Positions 11,732 to 24,132 of a stretch of 64,000 bases of DNA are shown one piece after another. Below the pieces are notes generated by a model, which worked only from the letters and a program-made list of their open reading frames with translations, searched no databases and was not told where the DNA came from. A program made the position numbers and the translations under genes. How positions within the stretch are numbered: the stretch's first letter is position 1; the number at the start of each line of letters is the position of its first letter. Source of the stretch: Charina bottae (taxonomy: Eukaryota > Chordata > Lepidosauria > Squamata > Charinaidae); contig JALMGJ010000026.1 in assembly GCA_023362775.1 (NCBI GenBank), positions 496,001-560,000 on the forward strand. Reading direction: 5' to 3'.

Positions 11732-14077
11732 AGCCAGTGTCAAAAGTGTATATGTCACAGCCCGTGTCAAAACTGTATATGTCACAGTCAGTGTCAATAC
11801 TGTATAGTCACAGTCAGTTTCAAAACTGTATAGTCACAGCCAGTGTCAAAACTGTATATGTCACAGCCAGTGTAAAAACTGTATATGTCACAGTCAGTGT
11901 CAAAACTGTATAGTCACAGCCAGTGTCAAAACTGTATAGTCACAGCCAGTGTCAAAACTGCATATGTCACAGCCAGTGTCAAAACTGTATATGTCACAGC
12001 CAGTGTCAAAACTGTATATGTCACAGTCAGTGTCAAAACTGTATAGTCACAGCCAGTGTCAAAAGTGTATATGTCACAGCCCGTGTCAAAACTGTATATG
12101 TCACAGTCAGTGTCAATACTTTATAGTCACAGTCAGTTTCAAAACTGTATAGTCACAGCCAGTGTCAAAACTGTATATGTCACAGCCAGTGTAAAAATTG
12201 TATATGTCACAGCCAGTGTAAAAACTGTATATGTCACAGTCAGTGTCAAAACTGTATAGTCACAGCCAGTGTCAAAACTGTATATGTCACAGCCAGTGTC
12301 AAAACTGTATATGTCACAGTCAGTGTCAAAACTGTATAGTCACAGCCAGTGTCAAAACTGTATATGTCACAGCCAGTGTCAAAACTGTATATGTCACAGT
12401 CAGTGTCAAAACTGTATATTTCACAGACAGTGTCAAAACTGTATATATCAAAGCCAGTGTCAAAACTGTATAGTCACAGTCAGTGTCAAAACTGTATATG
12501 TCACAGTCAGTGTCAAAACTGTATATGTCAAAGTCAGTGTCAAAACTGTATATGTCACAGCCAGTGTCAAAACTGTATAGTCACAGCCAGTGTCAAAACT
12601 GTATATGTCACAGTCAGTGTCAAAACTGTATAGTCACAGCCAGTGTCAAAACTGTATATGTCAAAGTTAGTGTCAAAACTGTATAGTCACAGCCAGTGTC
12701 AAAACTGTATAGTCACAGCCAGTTTCAAAACTGTATATGTCACAGTCAGTGTCAAAACTGTATATGTCACAGCCAGTGTAAAAACTGTATATGTCACAGT
12801 CAGTGTCAAAACTGTATAGTCACAGCCAGTGTCAAAACTGTATATGTCACAGCCAGTGTCAAAACTGTATATGTCAAAGTCAGTGTCAAAACTGTATATG
12901 TCACAGCCAGGGTCAAAAGTGTATATGTCACAGCCCGTGTCAAAACTGTATATGTCACAGTCAGTGTCAATACTGTATAGTCACAGTCAGTTTCAAAACT
13001 GTATAGTCACAGCCAGTGTCAAAACTGTATATGTCACAGCCAGTGTAAAAACTGTATATGTCACAGTCAGTGTCAAAACTGTATAGTCACAGCCAGTGTC
13101 AAAACTGTATAGTCACAGCCAGTGTCAAAACTGCATATGTCACAGCCAGTGTCAAAACTGTATATGTCACAGCCAGTGTCAAAACTGTATATGTCACAGT
13201 CAGTGTCAAAACTGTATAGTCACAGCCAGTGTCAAAAGTGTATATGTCACAGCCCGTGTCAAAACTGTATATGTCACAGTCAGTGTCAATACTGTATAGT
13301 CACAGTCAGTTTCAAAACTGTATAGTCACAGCCAGTGTCAAAACTGTATATGTTACAGCCAGTGTAAAAATTGTATATGTCACAGCCAGTGTAAAAACTG
13401 TATATGTCACAGTCAGTGTCAAAACTGTATAGTCACAGCCAGTGTCAAAACTGTATATGTCACAGCCAGTGTCAAAACTGTATATGTCACAGTCAGTGTC
13501 AAAACTGTATAGTCACAGCCAGTGTCAAAACTGTATATGTCACAGCCAGTGTCAAAACTGTATATGTCACAGTCAGTGTCAAAACTCTATATTTCACAGA
13601 CAGTGTCAAAACTGTATATATCAAAGCCAGTGTCAAAACTGTATAGTCACAGTCAGTGTCAAAACTGTATATGTCACAGTCAGTGTCAAAACTGTATATG
13701 TCAAAGTCAGTGTCAAAACTGTATATGTCACAGCCAGTGTCAAAACTGTATAGTCACAGCCAGTGTCAAAACTGTATATGTCACAGTCAGTGTCAAAACT
13801 GTATAGTCACAGCCAGTGTCAAAACTGTATATGTCAAAGTTAGTGTCAAAACTGTATAGTCACAGCCAGTGTCAAAACTGTATAGTCACAGCCAGTTTCA
13901 AAACTGTATATGTCACAGTCAGTGTCAAAACTGTATATGTCACAGCCAGTGTAAAAACTGTATATGTCACAGTCAGTGTCAAAACTGTATAGTCACAGCC
14001 AGTGTCAAAACTGTATATGTCACAGCCAGTGTCAAAACTGTATATGTCAAAGTCAGTGTCAAAACTGTATAGGTCAC
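11732..14077. repeat. Tandem duplication, 1,173-bp unit
   Basis: About 11732-12904 and 12905-14077 share landmark order at a 1,173-bp offset, including TTTCACAGACAG at 12419 and 13592. Differences include CCAGGGTC near 12911, TATGTTACAG near 13352 and ACTCTATATT near 13585. A smaller 319-bp offset repeat (11604/11923) precedes it. Confidence 0.82.
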
Positions 14078-14980
14078 AGCCAGTGTCAAAACTGTATAGT
14101 CACAGCCAGTGTCAAAACTGTATATGTCACAGCCAGTGTCAAAACTGTGCATGTCACAGCCAGTGTCAAAACTGTATATGTCACAGCCAGTGTCAAAACT
14201 GTATATGTCACAGTCAGTGTCAAAACTGTATAGTCACAGCCAGTGTCAAAACTGTATATGTCACAGTCAGTGTCAAAACTGTATAGTCACAGCCAGTGTC
14301 AAAACTGTGCATGTCACAGCCAGTGTCAAAACTGTATATGTCACAGCCAGTGTCAAAACTGTATAGTCACAGCCAGTGTCAAAACTGTATATGTCACAGT
14401 CAGTGTCAAAACTGTATATGTCACAGCCAGTATCAAAACTGTATAGCCACAGCCAGTGTCAAAACTGTATATGTCACAGCCAGTGTCAAAAATGTATAGT
14501 CACAGCCAGTGTCAAAACTGCATCTGTCACAGCCAGTGTCAAAACTGTATATGTCACAGCCAGTGTCAAAACTGTATATGTCACAGTCAGTGTCAAAACT
14601 GTATAGTCACAGCCAGTGTCAAAAGTGTATATGTCACAGCCCGTGTCAAAACTGTATATTTCACAGCCAGTGTCAAAACTGTATATGTCACAGTCAGTGT
14701 CAAAACTGTATATTTCACAGTCAGTGTCAAAACTGTATATATCAAAGCCAGTGTCAAAACTGTATAGTCACAGTCAGTGTCAAAACTGTATATGTCACAG
14801 TCAGTGTCAAAACTGTATATGTCAAAGTCAGTGTCAAAACTGTATATGTCACAGCCAGTGTCAAAACTGTATAGTCACAGCCAGTGTCAAAACTGTATAT
14901 TTCACAGTCAGTGTCAAAACCGTATATATCAAAGCCAGTGTCAAAACTGTATAGTCACAGTCAGTGTCAAAACTGTATAG
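11923..14980. repeat. Long-range duplicate block 1, left copy (partner 43895-46952)
   Basis: Landmarks match 43895-46952 at a constant 31,972-bp offset: TTTCACAGACAG 12419/44391 and 13592/45564, CTGTGCATG near 14146/46118 and ACCGTATATATC near 14919/46891. Confidence 0.85.
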
Positions 14981-15511
14981 TCACAGCCAGTGTCAAAACT
15001 GTATATGTCACAGTCAGTGTCAAAACTGTATAGTCACAGCCAGTGTCAAAACTGTATATGTCAAAGTCAGTGTCAAAACTGTATAGTCACAGCCAGTTTC
15101 AAAACTGTATATGTCACAGCCTGTGTAAAAACTGTATATGTCACAGTCACTGTCAAAACTGTATAGTCACAGACAGTGTCAAAACTGTATATGTCACAGC
15201 CAGTGTCAAAACTGTATAGTCACAGCCAGTGTCAAAACTGTATAGTCACAGCCAGTGTCAAAACTGCATATGTCACAGCCAGTGTCAAAACTGTATATGT
15301 CACAGCCAGTGTCAAAACTGTATATGTCACAGTCAGTGTCAAAACTGTATAGTCACAGCCAGTGTCAAAAGTGTATATGTCACAGACCGTGTCAAAACTG
15401 TATATGTCACAGTCAGTGTCAATACTGTATAGTCACAGTCAGTTTCAAAACTGTATAGTCACAGCCAGTGTCAAAACTGTATATGTCACAGCCAGTGTAA
15501 AAATTGTATAT

Positions 15512-15539
15512 GTCACAGCCAGTGTAAAAAACTGTATAT
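15512..15539. repeat. Rare 28-bp monomer
   Basis: The monomer has GTGTAAAAAACTG, with one extra A in the A-run. This +1 step lets an ORF pass from one frame to another without a 26-mer. Confidence 0.9.
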
Positions 15540-15889
15540 GTCACAGTCAGTGTCAAAACTGTATAGTCACAGCCAGTGTCAAAACTGTATATGTCACAGC
15601 CAGTGTCAAAACTGTATATGTCACAGTCAGTGTCAAAACTGTATAGTCACAGCCAGTGTCAAAACTGTATATGTCACAGCCAGTGTCAAAACTGTATATG
15701 TCACAGTCAGTGTCAAAACTGTATATTTCACAGACAGTGTCAAAACTGTATATATCAAAGCCAGTGTCAAAACTGTATAGTCACAGTCAGTGTCAAAACT
15801 GTATATGTCACAGTCAGTGTCAAAACTGTATATGTCAAAGTCAGTGTCAAAACTGTATATGTCACAGCCAGTGTCAAAACTGTATAGTC

Positions 15890-17960
15890 ACACCCATTGT
15901 CAAAACTGTATATTTCACAGTCAGTGTCAAAACTGTATATATCAAAGCCAGTGTCAAAACTGTATAGTCACAGTCAGTGTCAAAACTGTATAGTCACAGC
16001 CAGTGTCAAAACTGTATAGTCACAGCCAGTTTCAAAACTGTATATGTCACAGTCAGTGTCAAAACTGTATATGTCACAGTCAGTGTCAAAACTGTATATG
16101 TCACAGCCAGTGTAAAAACTGTATCTGTCACAGTCAGTGTCAAAACTGTATAGTCACAGCCAGTGTCAAAACTGTATATGTCACAGTCAGTGTCAAAACT
16201 GTATAGACACAGCCAGTGTCAAAACTATATATGTCAAAGTCAGTGTCAAAACTGTATAGTCACAGCCAGTGTCAAAACTGTATAGTCACAGCCAGTTTCA
16301 AAACTGTATATGTCACAGTCAGTGTCAAAACTGTATATGTCACAGCCAGTGTAAAAATTGTATATGTCACAGTCAGTTTCAAAACTGTATAGTCACAGCC
16401 AGTGTCAAAACTGTATATGTCACAGCCAGTGTCAAAACTGTATATGTCACAGTCAGTGTCAAAACTGTAGATATCACAGTCAGTGTCAAAACTGTATATA
16501 TCAAAGCCAGTGTCAAAACTGTATAGTCACAGTCAGTGTCAAAACTGTATAGTCACAGTCAGTGTCAAAACTGTATATGTCAAAGTCAGTGTCAAAACTG
16601 TATATGTCACATCCAGTGTCAAAACTGTATAGTCACAGTCAGTGTCAAAACTGTATAGTCACAGTCAGTGTCTAAACTGTATAGTCACAGCCAGTGTCTA
16701 AACTGTATAGTCACAGCCAGTGTCAAAACTGTATATTTCACAGTCAGTGTCAAAACTGTATATGTCACAGTCAGTGTCAAAACTGTATAGTCACAGCCAG
16801 TGTCAAAACTGTATATGTCACAGCCAGTGTCAAAACTGTATAGTCACAGCCAGTGTCAAAACTGTATAGTCACAGCCAGTGTCAAAACTGCATATGTCAC
16901 AGCCAGTGTCAAAACTGTATATGTCACAGCCAGTGTCAAAACTGTATAGTCACAGCCAGTGTCAAAACTGTATATGTCACAGCCAGTGTCAAAACTGTAT
17001 ATGTCACAGCCAGTGTCAAAACTGTATAGTCACAGCCAGTGTCAAAACTGTATAGTCACAGCCAGTGTCAAAACTGTATATGTCACAGTCAGTGTCAAAA
17101 CTGTATATGTCACAGCCAGTGTCAAAACTGTATAGTCACAGCCAGTGTCAAAACTGTATATGTCACAGTCAGTGTCAAAACTGTATAGTCACAGCCAGTG
17201 TCAAAACTGTATATGTCACAGTCAGTGTCAAAACTGTATATGTCACAGTCAGTGTCAAAACTGTATAGTCACAGACAGTGTCAAAAGTGTATATGTCACA
17301 GCCCGTGTCAAAACTGTATATGTCAAAGTCAGTGTCAATACTGTATAGTCACAGCCAGTGTCAAAACTGTATATGTCACAGCCAGTGTCAAAACTGTATA
17401 TGTCACAGCCAGTGTCAAAACTGTATAGTCATAGCCAGTGTAAAAACTATATATGTCACAGTCAGTGTCAAAACTGTATATGTCACAGCCAGTGTCAAAA
17501 CTGTATAGTCACAGCCAGTGTCAAAACTGTATATGTCACAGCCAGTGTCAAAACTGTGCATGTCACAGCCAGTGTCAAAAATGTATATGTCCCAGCCAGT
17601 GTCAAAACTGTATAGTCACAGCCAGTGTCAAAACTGTATATGTCACAGTCAGTGTCAAAACTGTATATGTCACAGCCAGTTTCAAAACTGTATAGCCACA
17701 GCCAGTGTCAAAACTGTATATGTCACAGCCAGTGTCAAAACTGTATAGTCACAGCCAGTGTCAAAACTGCATATGTCACTGCCAGTGTCAAAACTGTATA
17801 TGTCACAGCCAGTGTCAAAACTGTATATGTCACAGTCAGTGTCAAAACTGTATAGTCACAGCCAGTGTCAAAAGTGTATATGTCACAGCCCGTGTCAAAA
17901 CTGTATATGTCACAGTCAGTGTCAATACTGTATAGTCACAGTCAGTTTCAAAACTGTATA
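15890..17960. repeat. Long-range duplicate block 2, left copy (partner 49619-51660)
   Basis: The block starts with CACACCCATTGTC and shares CTGTATCTGTC (near 16124/49853), TATAGACACAG (near 16201/49930) and ACTATATATGTCAAAG. The offset is 33,729 bp at first and 33,703 bp from the A start block (17065/50768), reflecting a lost 27-mer and a 26-to-27 change. Confidence 0.85.
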
Positions 17961-18638
17961 TGTCACAGCCAGTGTCAAAACTGTATATGTCACAGCCAGT
18001 GTAAAAACTGTATATGTCACAGTCAGTGTCAAAACTGTATAGTCACAGCCAGTGTCAAAACTGTATATGTCACAGCCAGTGTCAAAACTGTATATGTCAC
18101 AGTCAGTGTCAAAACTGTATAGTCACAGCCAGTGTCAAAACTCTATATGTCACAGCCAGTGTCAAAACTGTATATTTCACAGCCAGTGTCAAAACTGTAT
18201 ATGTCACAGTCAGTGTCAAAACTGTATATTTCACAGTCAGTGTCAAAACTGTATATATCAAAGCCAGTGTCAAAACTGTATAGTCACACTCAGTGTCAAA
18301 ACTGTAGATATCACAGTCAGTGTCAAAACTGTATATATCAAAGCCAAGTGTCAAAACTGTATAGTCACAGTCAGTGTCAAAACTGTATATGTCACAGTCA
18401 GTGTCAAAACTGTATATGTCAAAGTCAGTGTCAAAACTGTATATGTCACAGCCAGTGTCAAAACTGTATAGTCACAGTCAGTGTCAAAACTGTATAGTCA
18501 CAGTCAGTGTCTAAACTGTATAGTCACAGCCAGTGTCAAAACTGTATATGTCACAGCCAGTGTCAAAACTGTATATGTCACAGCCAGTGTCAAAACTGTA
18601 TAGTCACAGCCAGTGTCAAAACTGTATAGTCACAGCCA
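17065..18638. repeat. Family A HOR unit (1,574 bp)
   Basis: The canonical A order is shortened in its distal part. The terminal landmark is a single GTCTAAAC monomer at 18509 rather than a doublet. Private variants include GTCCCAG near 17590 and GTCACTGCC near 17775. Confidence 0.8.
18337..18363. repeat. Monomer with internal +1 insertion (CAAAGCCAAGTG)
   Basis: A TATAG-class monomer, normally 26 bp, is 27 bp because of an inserted A. The copy at 20713-20739 shares it. Confidence 0.88.
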
Positions 18639-21014
18639 GTGTCAAAACTGTATATGTCACAGTCAGTGTCAAAACTGTATATGTCACAGCCAGTGTCAAA
18701 ACTGTATAGTCACAGCCAGTGTCAAAACTGTATATGTCACAGTCAGTGTCAAAACTGTATAGTCACAGCCAGTGTCAAAACTGTATATGTCACAGTCACT
18801 GTCAAAACTGTATATGTCACAGTCAGTGTCAAAACTGTATAGTCACAGACAGTGTCAAAAGTGTATATGTCACAGCCCGTGTCAAAACTGTATATGTCAA
18901 AGTCAGTGTCAATACTGTATAGTCACAGCCAGTGTCAAAACTGTATATGTCACAGCCAGTGTCAAAACTGTATATGTCACAGCCAGTGTCAAAACTGTAT
19001 AGTCACAGCCAGTGTAAAAACTATATATGTCACAGTCAGTGTCAAAACTGTATATGTCACAGCCTGTGTCAAAACTGTATAGTCACAGCCAGTGTCAAAA
19101 CTGTATATGTCACAGCCAGTGTCAAAACTGTGCATGTCACAGCCAGTGTCAAAAATGTATATGTCCCAGCCAGTGTCAAAACTGTATAGTCACAGCCAGT
19201 GTCAAAACTGTATATGTCACAGTCAGTGTCAAAACTGTATATGTCACAGCCAGTTTCAAAACTGTATAGCCACAGCCAGTGTCAAAACTGTATATGTCAC
19301 AGCCAGTGTCAAAACTGTATAGTCACAGCCAGTGTCAAAACTGCATATGTCACTGCCAGTGTCAAAACTGTATATGTCACAGCCAGTGTCAAAACTGTAT
19401 ATGTCACAGTCAGTGTCAAAACTGTATAGTCACAGCCAGTGTCAAAAGTGTATATGTCACAGCCCGTGTCAAAACTGTATATGTCACAGTCAGTGTCAAT
19501 ACTGTATAGTCACAGTCAGTTTCAAAACTGTATATGTCACAGCCAGTGTCAAAACTGTATATGTCACAGCCAGTGTAAAAACTGTATATGTCACAGTCAG
19601 TGTCAAAACTGTAGAGTCACAGCCAGTGTCAAAACTGTATATGTCACAGCCAGTGTCAAAACTGTATATGTCACAGTCAGTGTCAAAACTGTATAGTCAC
19701 AGCCAGTGTCAAAACTGTATATGTCACAGCCAGTGTCAAAACTGTATATTTCACAGCCAGTGTCAAAACTGTATATGTCACAGTCAGTGTCAAAACTGTA
19801 TATATCAAAGCCAGTGTCAAAACTGTATAGTCACACTCAGTGTCAAAACTGTAGATATCACAGTCAGTGTCAAAACTGTATATATCAAAGCCAGTGTCAA
19901 AACTGTATAGTCACAGTCAGTGTCAAAACTGTATATGTCACAGTCAGTGTCAAAACTGTATATGTCAAAGTCAGTGTCAAAACTGTATATGTCACAGCCA
20001 GTGTCAAAACTGTATATGTCACAGTCAGTGTCAAAACTGTATATGTCACAGCCAGTTTCAAAACTGTATAGCCACAGCCAGTGTCAAAACTGTATATGTC
20101 ACAGCCAGTGTCAAAACTGTATAGTCACAGCCAGTGTCAAAACTGCATATGTCACTGCCAGTGTCAAAACTGTATATGTCACAGCCAGTGTCAAAACTGT
20201 ATATGTCACAGTCAGTGTCAAAACTGTATAGTCACAGCCAGTGTCAAAAGTGTATATGTCACAGCCCGTGTCAAAACTGTATATGTCACAGTCAGTGTCA
20301 ATACTGTATAGTCACAGTCAGTTTCAAAACTGTATATGTCACAGCCAGTGTCAAAACTGTATATGTCACAGCCAGTGTAAAAACTGTATATGTCACAGTC
20401 AGTGTCAAAACTGTATAGTCACAGCCAGTGTCAAAACTGTATATGTCACAGCCAGTGTCAAAACTGTATATGTCACAGTCAGTGTCAAAACTGTATAGTC
20501 ACAGCCAGTGTCAAAACTCTATATGTCACAGCCAGTGTCAAAACTGTATATTTCACAGCCAGTGTCAAAACTGTATATGTCACAGTCAGTGTCAAAACTG
20601 TATATTTCACAGTCAGTGTCAAAACTGTATATATCAAAGCCAGTGTCAAAACTGTATAGTCACACTCAGTGTCAAAACTGTAGATATCACAGTCAGTGTC
20701 AAAACTGTATATATCAAAGCCAAGTGTCAAAACTGTATAGTCACAGTCAGTGTCAAAACTGTATATGTCACAGTCAGTGTCAAAACTGTATATGTCAAAG
20801 TCAGTGTCAAAACTGTATATGTCACAGCCAGTGTCAAAACTGTATAGTCACAGTCAGTGTCAAAACTGTATAGTCACAGTCAGTGTCTAAACTGTATAGT
20901 CACAGCCAGTGTCAAAACTGTATATGTCACAGCCAGTGTCAAAACTGTATATGTCACAGCCAGTGTCAAAACTGTATAGTCACAGCCAGTGTCAAAACTG
21001 TATAGTCACAGCCA
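18639..21014. repeat. Family A HOR unit (2,376 bp)
   Basis: Start-to-start spacing is 2,376 bp, the same as the tandem duplication period here. The internal organisation shows it is chimeric: a second TATAGCC/GTCACTGCC block appears near 20.07-20.16 kb, and a single GTCTAAAC is at 20885. Confidence 0.8.
20713..20739. repeat. Monomer with internal +1 insertion (duplicate copy)
   Basis: This has the same CAAAGCCAAGTG insertion as 18337-18363, 2,376 bp downstream. Confidence 0.88.
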
Positions 21015-22825
21015 GTGTCAAAACTGTATATGTCACAGTCAGTGTCAAAACTGTATATGTCACAGCCAGTGTCAAAACTGTATAGTCACAGCCAGTGTCA
21101 AAACTGTATATGTCACAGTCAGTGTCAAAACTGTATAGTCACAGCCAGTGTCAAAACTGTATATGTCACAGTCACTGTCAAAACTGTATATGTCACAGTC
21201 AGTGTCAAAACTGTATAGTCACAGACAGTGTCAAAAGTGTATATGTCACAGCCCGTGTCAAAACTGTATATGTCAAAGTCAGTGTCAATACTGTATAGTC
21301 ACAGCCAGTGTCAAAACTGTATATGTCACAGCCAGTGTCAAAACTGTATATGTCACAGCCAGTGTCAAAACTGTATAGTCACAGCCAGTGTAAAAACTAT
21401 ATATGTCACAGTCAGTGTCAAAACTGTATATGTCACAGCCTGTGTCAAAACTGTATAGTCACAGCCAGTGTCAAAACTGTATATGTCACAGCCAGTGTCA
21501 AAACTGTGCATGTCACAGCCAGTGTCAAAAATGTATATGTCCCAGCCAGTGTCAAAACTGTATAGTCACAGCCAGTGTCAAAACTGTATATGTCACAGTC
21601 AGTGTCAAAACTGTATATGTCACAGCCAGTTTCAAAACTGTATAGCCACAGCCAGTGTCAAAACTGTATATGTCACAGCCAGTGTCAAAACTGTATAGTC
21701 ACAGCCAGTGTCAAAACTGCATATGTCACTGCCAGTGTCAAAACTGTATATGTCACAGCCAGTGTCAAAACTGTATATGTCACAGTCAGTGTCAAAACTG
21801 TATAGTCACAGCCAGTGTCAAAAGTGTATATGTCACAGCCCGTGTCAAAACTGTATATGTCACAGTCAGTGTCAATACTGTATAGTCACAGTCAGTTTCA
21901 AAACTGTATATGTCACAGCCAGTGTCAAAACTGTATATGTCACAGCCAGTGTAAAAACTGTATATGTCACAGTCAGTGTCAAAACTGTAGAGTCAAAGCC
22001 AGTGTCAAAACTGTATATGTCACAGCCAGTGTCAAAACTGTATATGTCACAGTCAGTGTCAAAACTGTATAGTCACAGCCAGTGTCAAAACTGTATATGT
22101 CACAGCCAGTGTCAAAACTGTATATTTCACAGCCAGTGTCAAAACTGTATATGTCACAGTCAGTGTCAAAACTGTATATATCAAAGCCAGTGTCAAAACT
22201 GTATAGTCACACTCAGTGTCAAAACTGTAGATATCACAGTCAGTGTCAAAACTGTATATATCAAAGCCAGTGTCAAAACTGTATAGTCACAGTCAGTGTC
22301 AAAACTGTATATGTCACAGTCAGTGTCAAAACTGTATATGTCAAAGTCAGTGTCAAAACTGTATATGTCACAGCCAGTGTCAAAACTGTATAGTCACAGT
22401 CAGTGTCAAAACTGTATAGTCACAGTCAGTGTCTAAACTGTATAGTCACAGCCAGTGTCTAAACTGTATAGTCACAGCCAGTGTCAAAACTGTATATTTC
22501 ACAGTCAGTGTCAAAACTGTATATGTCACAGTCAGTGTCAAAACTGTATAGTCACAGCCAGTGTGAAAACTGTATATGTCACAGCCAGTGTCAAAACTGT
22601 ATAGTCACAGCCAGTGTCAAAACTGTATAGTCACAGCCAGTGTCAAAACTGCATATGTCACAGCCAGTGTCAAAACTGTATATGTCACAGCCAGTGTCAA
22701 AACTGTATAGTCACAGCCAGTGTCAAAACTGTATATGTCACAGCCAGTGTCAAAACTGTATATGTCACAGCCAGTGTCAAAACTGTATAGTCACAGCCAG
22801 TGTCAAAACTGTATAGTCACAGCCA
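21015..22825. repeat. Family A HOR unit (1,811 bp)
   Basis: The unit matches the preceding one to about 22.37 kb, then ends with a full GTCTAAAC doublet at 22431/22457. TAGAGTCAAAG near 21990 differs from TAGAGTCACAG near 19614 in the preceding copy. Confidence 0.8.
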
Positions 22826-24132
22826 GTGTCAAAACTGTATATGTCACAGTCAGTGTCAAAACTGTATATGTCACAGCCAGTGTCAAAACTGTATAGTCAC
22901 AGCCAGTGTCAAAACTGTATATGTCACAGTCAGTGTCAAAACTGTATAGTCACAGCCAGTGTCAAAACTGTATATGTCACAGTCAGTGTCAAAACTGTAT
23001 ATGTCAAAGTCAGTGTCAAAACTGTATAGTCACAGACAGTGTCAAAAGTGTATATGTCACAGCCCGTGTCAAAACTGTATATGTCAAAGTCAGTGTCAAT
23101 ACTGTATAGTCACAGCCAGTGTCAAAACTGTATATGTCACAGCCATTGTCAAAACTGTATATGTCACAGCCAGTGTCAAAACTGTATAGTCACAGCCAGT
23201 GTAAAAACTATATATGTCACAGTCAGTGTCAAAACTGTATATGTCACAGCCAGTGTCAAAACTGTATAGTCACAGCCAGTGTCAAAACTGTATATGTCAC
23301 AGCCAGTGTCAAAACTGTGCATGTCACAGCCAGTGTCAAAAATGTATATGTCACAGCCAGTGTCAAAACTGTATAGTCACAGCCAGTGTCAAAACTGTAT
23401 ATGTCACAGTCAGTGTCAAAACTGTATATGTCACAGCCAGTTTCAAAACTGTATAGCCACAGCCAGTGTCAAAACTGTATATGTCACAGCCAGTGTCAAA
23501 ACTGTATAGTCACAGCCAGTGTCAAAACTGCATATGTCACAGCCAGTGTCAAAACTGTATATGTCACAGCCAGTGTCAAAACTGTATATGTCACAGTCAG
23601 TGTCAAAACTGTATAGTCACAGCCAGTGTCAAAAGTGTATATGTCACAGCCCGTGTCAAAACTGTATATGTCACAGTCAGTGTCAATACTGTATAGTCAC
23701 AGTCAGTTTCAAAACTGTATATGTCACAGCCAGTGTCAAAACTGTATATGTCACAGCCAGTGTAAAAACTGTATATGTCACAGTCAGTGTCAAAACTGTA
23801 TAGTCACAGCCAGTGTCAAAACTGTATATGTCACAGCCAGTGTCAAAACTGTATATGTCACAGTCAGTGTCAAAACTGTATAGTCACAGCCAGTGTAAAA
23901 ACTGTATATGTCACAGCCAGTGTCAAAACTGTATATTTCACAGCCAGTGTCAAAACTGTATATGTCACAGTCAGTGTCAAAACTGTATATTTCACAGTCA
24001 GTGTCAAAACTGTATATATCAAAGCCAGTGTCAAAACTGTATAGTCACACTCAGTGTCAAAACTGTATATGTCACAGTCAGTGTCAAAACTGTATATGTC
24101 AAAGTCAGTGTCAAAACTGTATATGTCACAGC
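22826..24132. repeat. Family A HOR unit entering the mixed zone
   Basis: The A start block and proximal landmarks (CCCGTG, ACTATATATG, GTGCATG, TATAGCC, second CCCGTG) are in canonical order. From about 24.1 kb the organisation changes to the short-unit zone. The next doublet is at 24936. The end is approximate. Confidence 0.7.

Larger units (their letters stand above)
9610..15889. repeat. Family B domain 1
   Basis: Family B HORs carry the marker TTTCACAGACAG at 12419, 13592 and 15726, and no GTCTAAAC monomer was seen here. Unit lengths of 1,196 and 1,173 bp dominate. Most of this domain from about 11.9 to 15.0 kb recurs at 43.9-47.0 kb. It ends at about 15.89 kb, where TAGTCACACCCATTGTC precedes family A sequence. 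Confidence 0.8.
17615..22366. repeat. Tandem duplication, 2,376-bp unit (17615-19990, 19991-22366)
   Basis: Constant-offset landmarks are the single GTCTAAAC (18509/20885), the CAAAGCCAAGTG insertion (18337/20713) and ACTCTATATG near 18142/20518. One difference is TAGAGTCACAG versus TAGAGTCAAAG near 19614/21990. Confidence 0.88.
15890..24132. repeat. Family A domain 2
   Basis: Start blocks lie at 17065, 18639, 21015 and 22826. GTCTAAAC doublets are at 16670/16696 and 22431/22457, with singles at 18509 and 20885. The 2,376-bp duplication lies inside this domain. The first 2 kb recurs at 49.6-51.7 kb. Confidence 0.8.
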
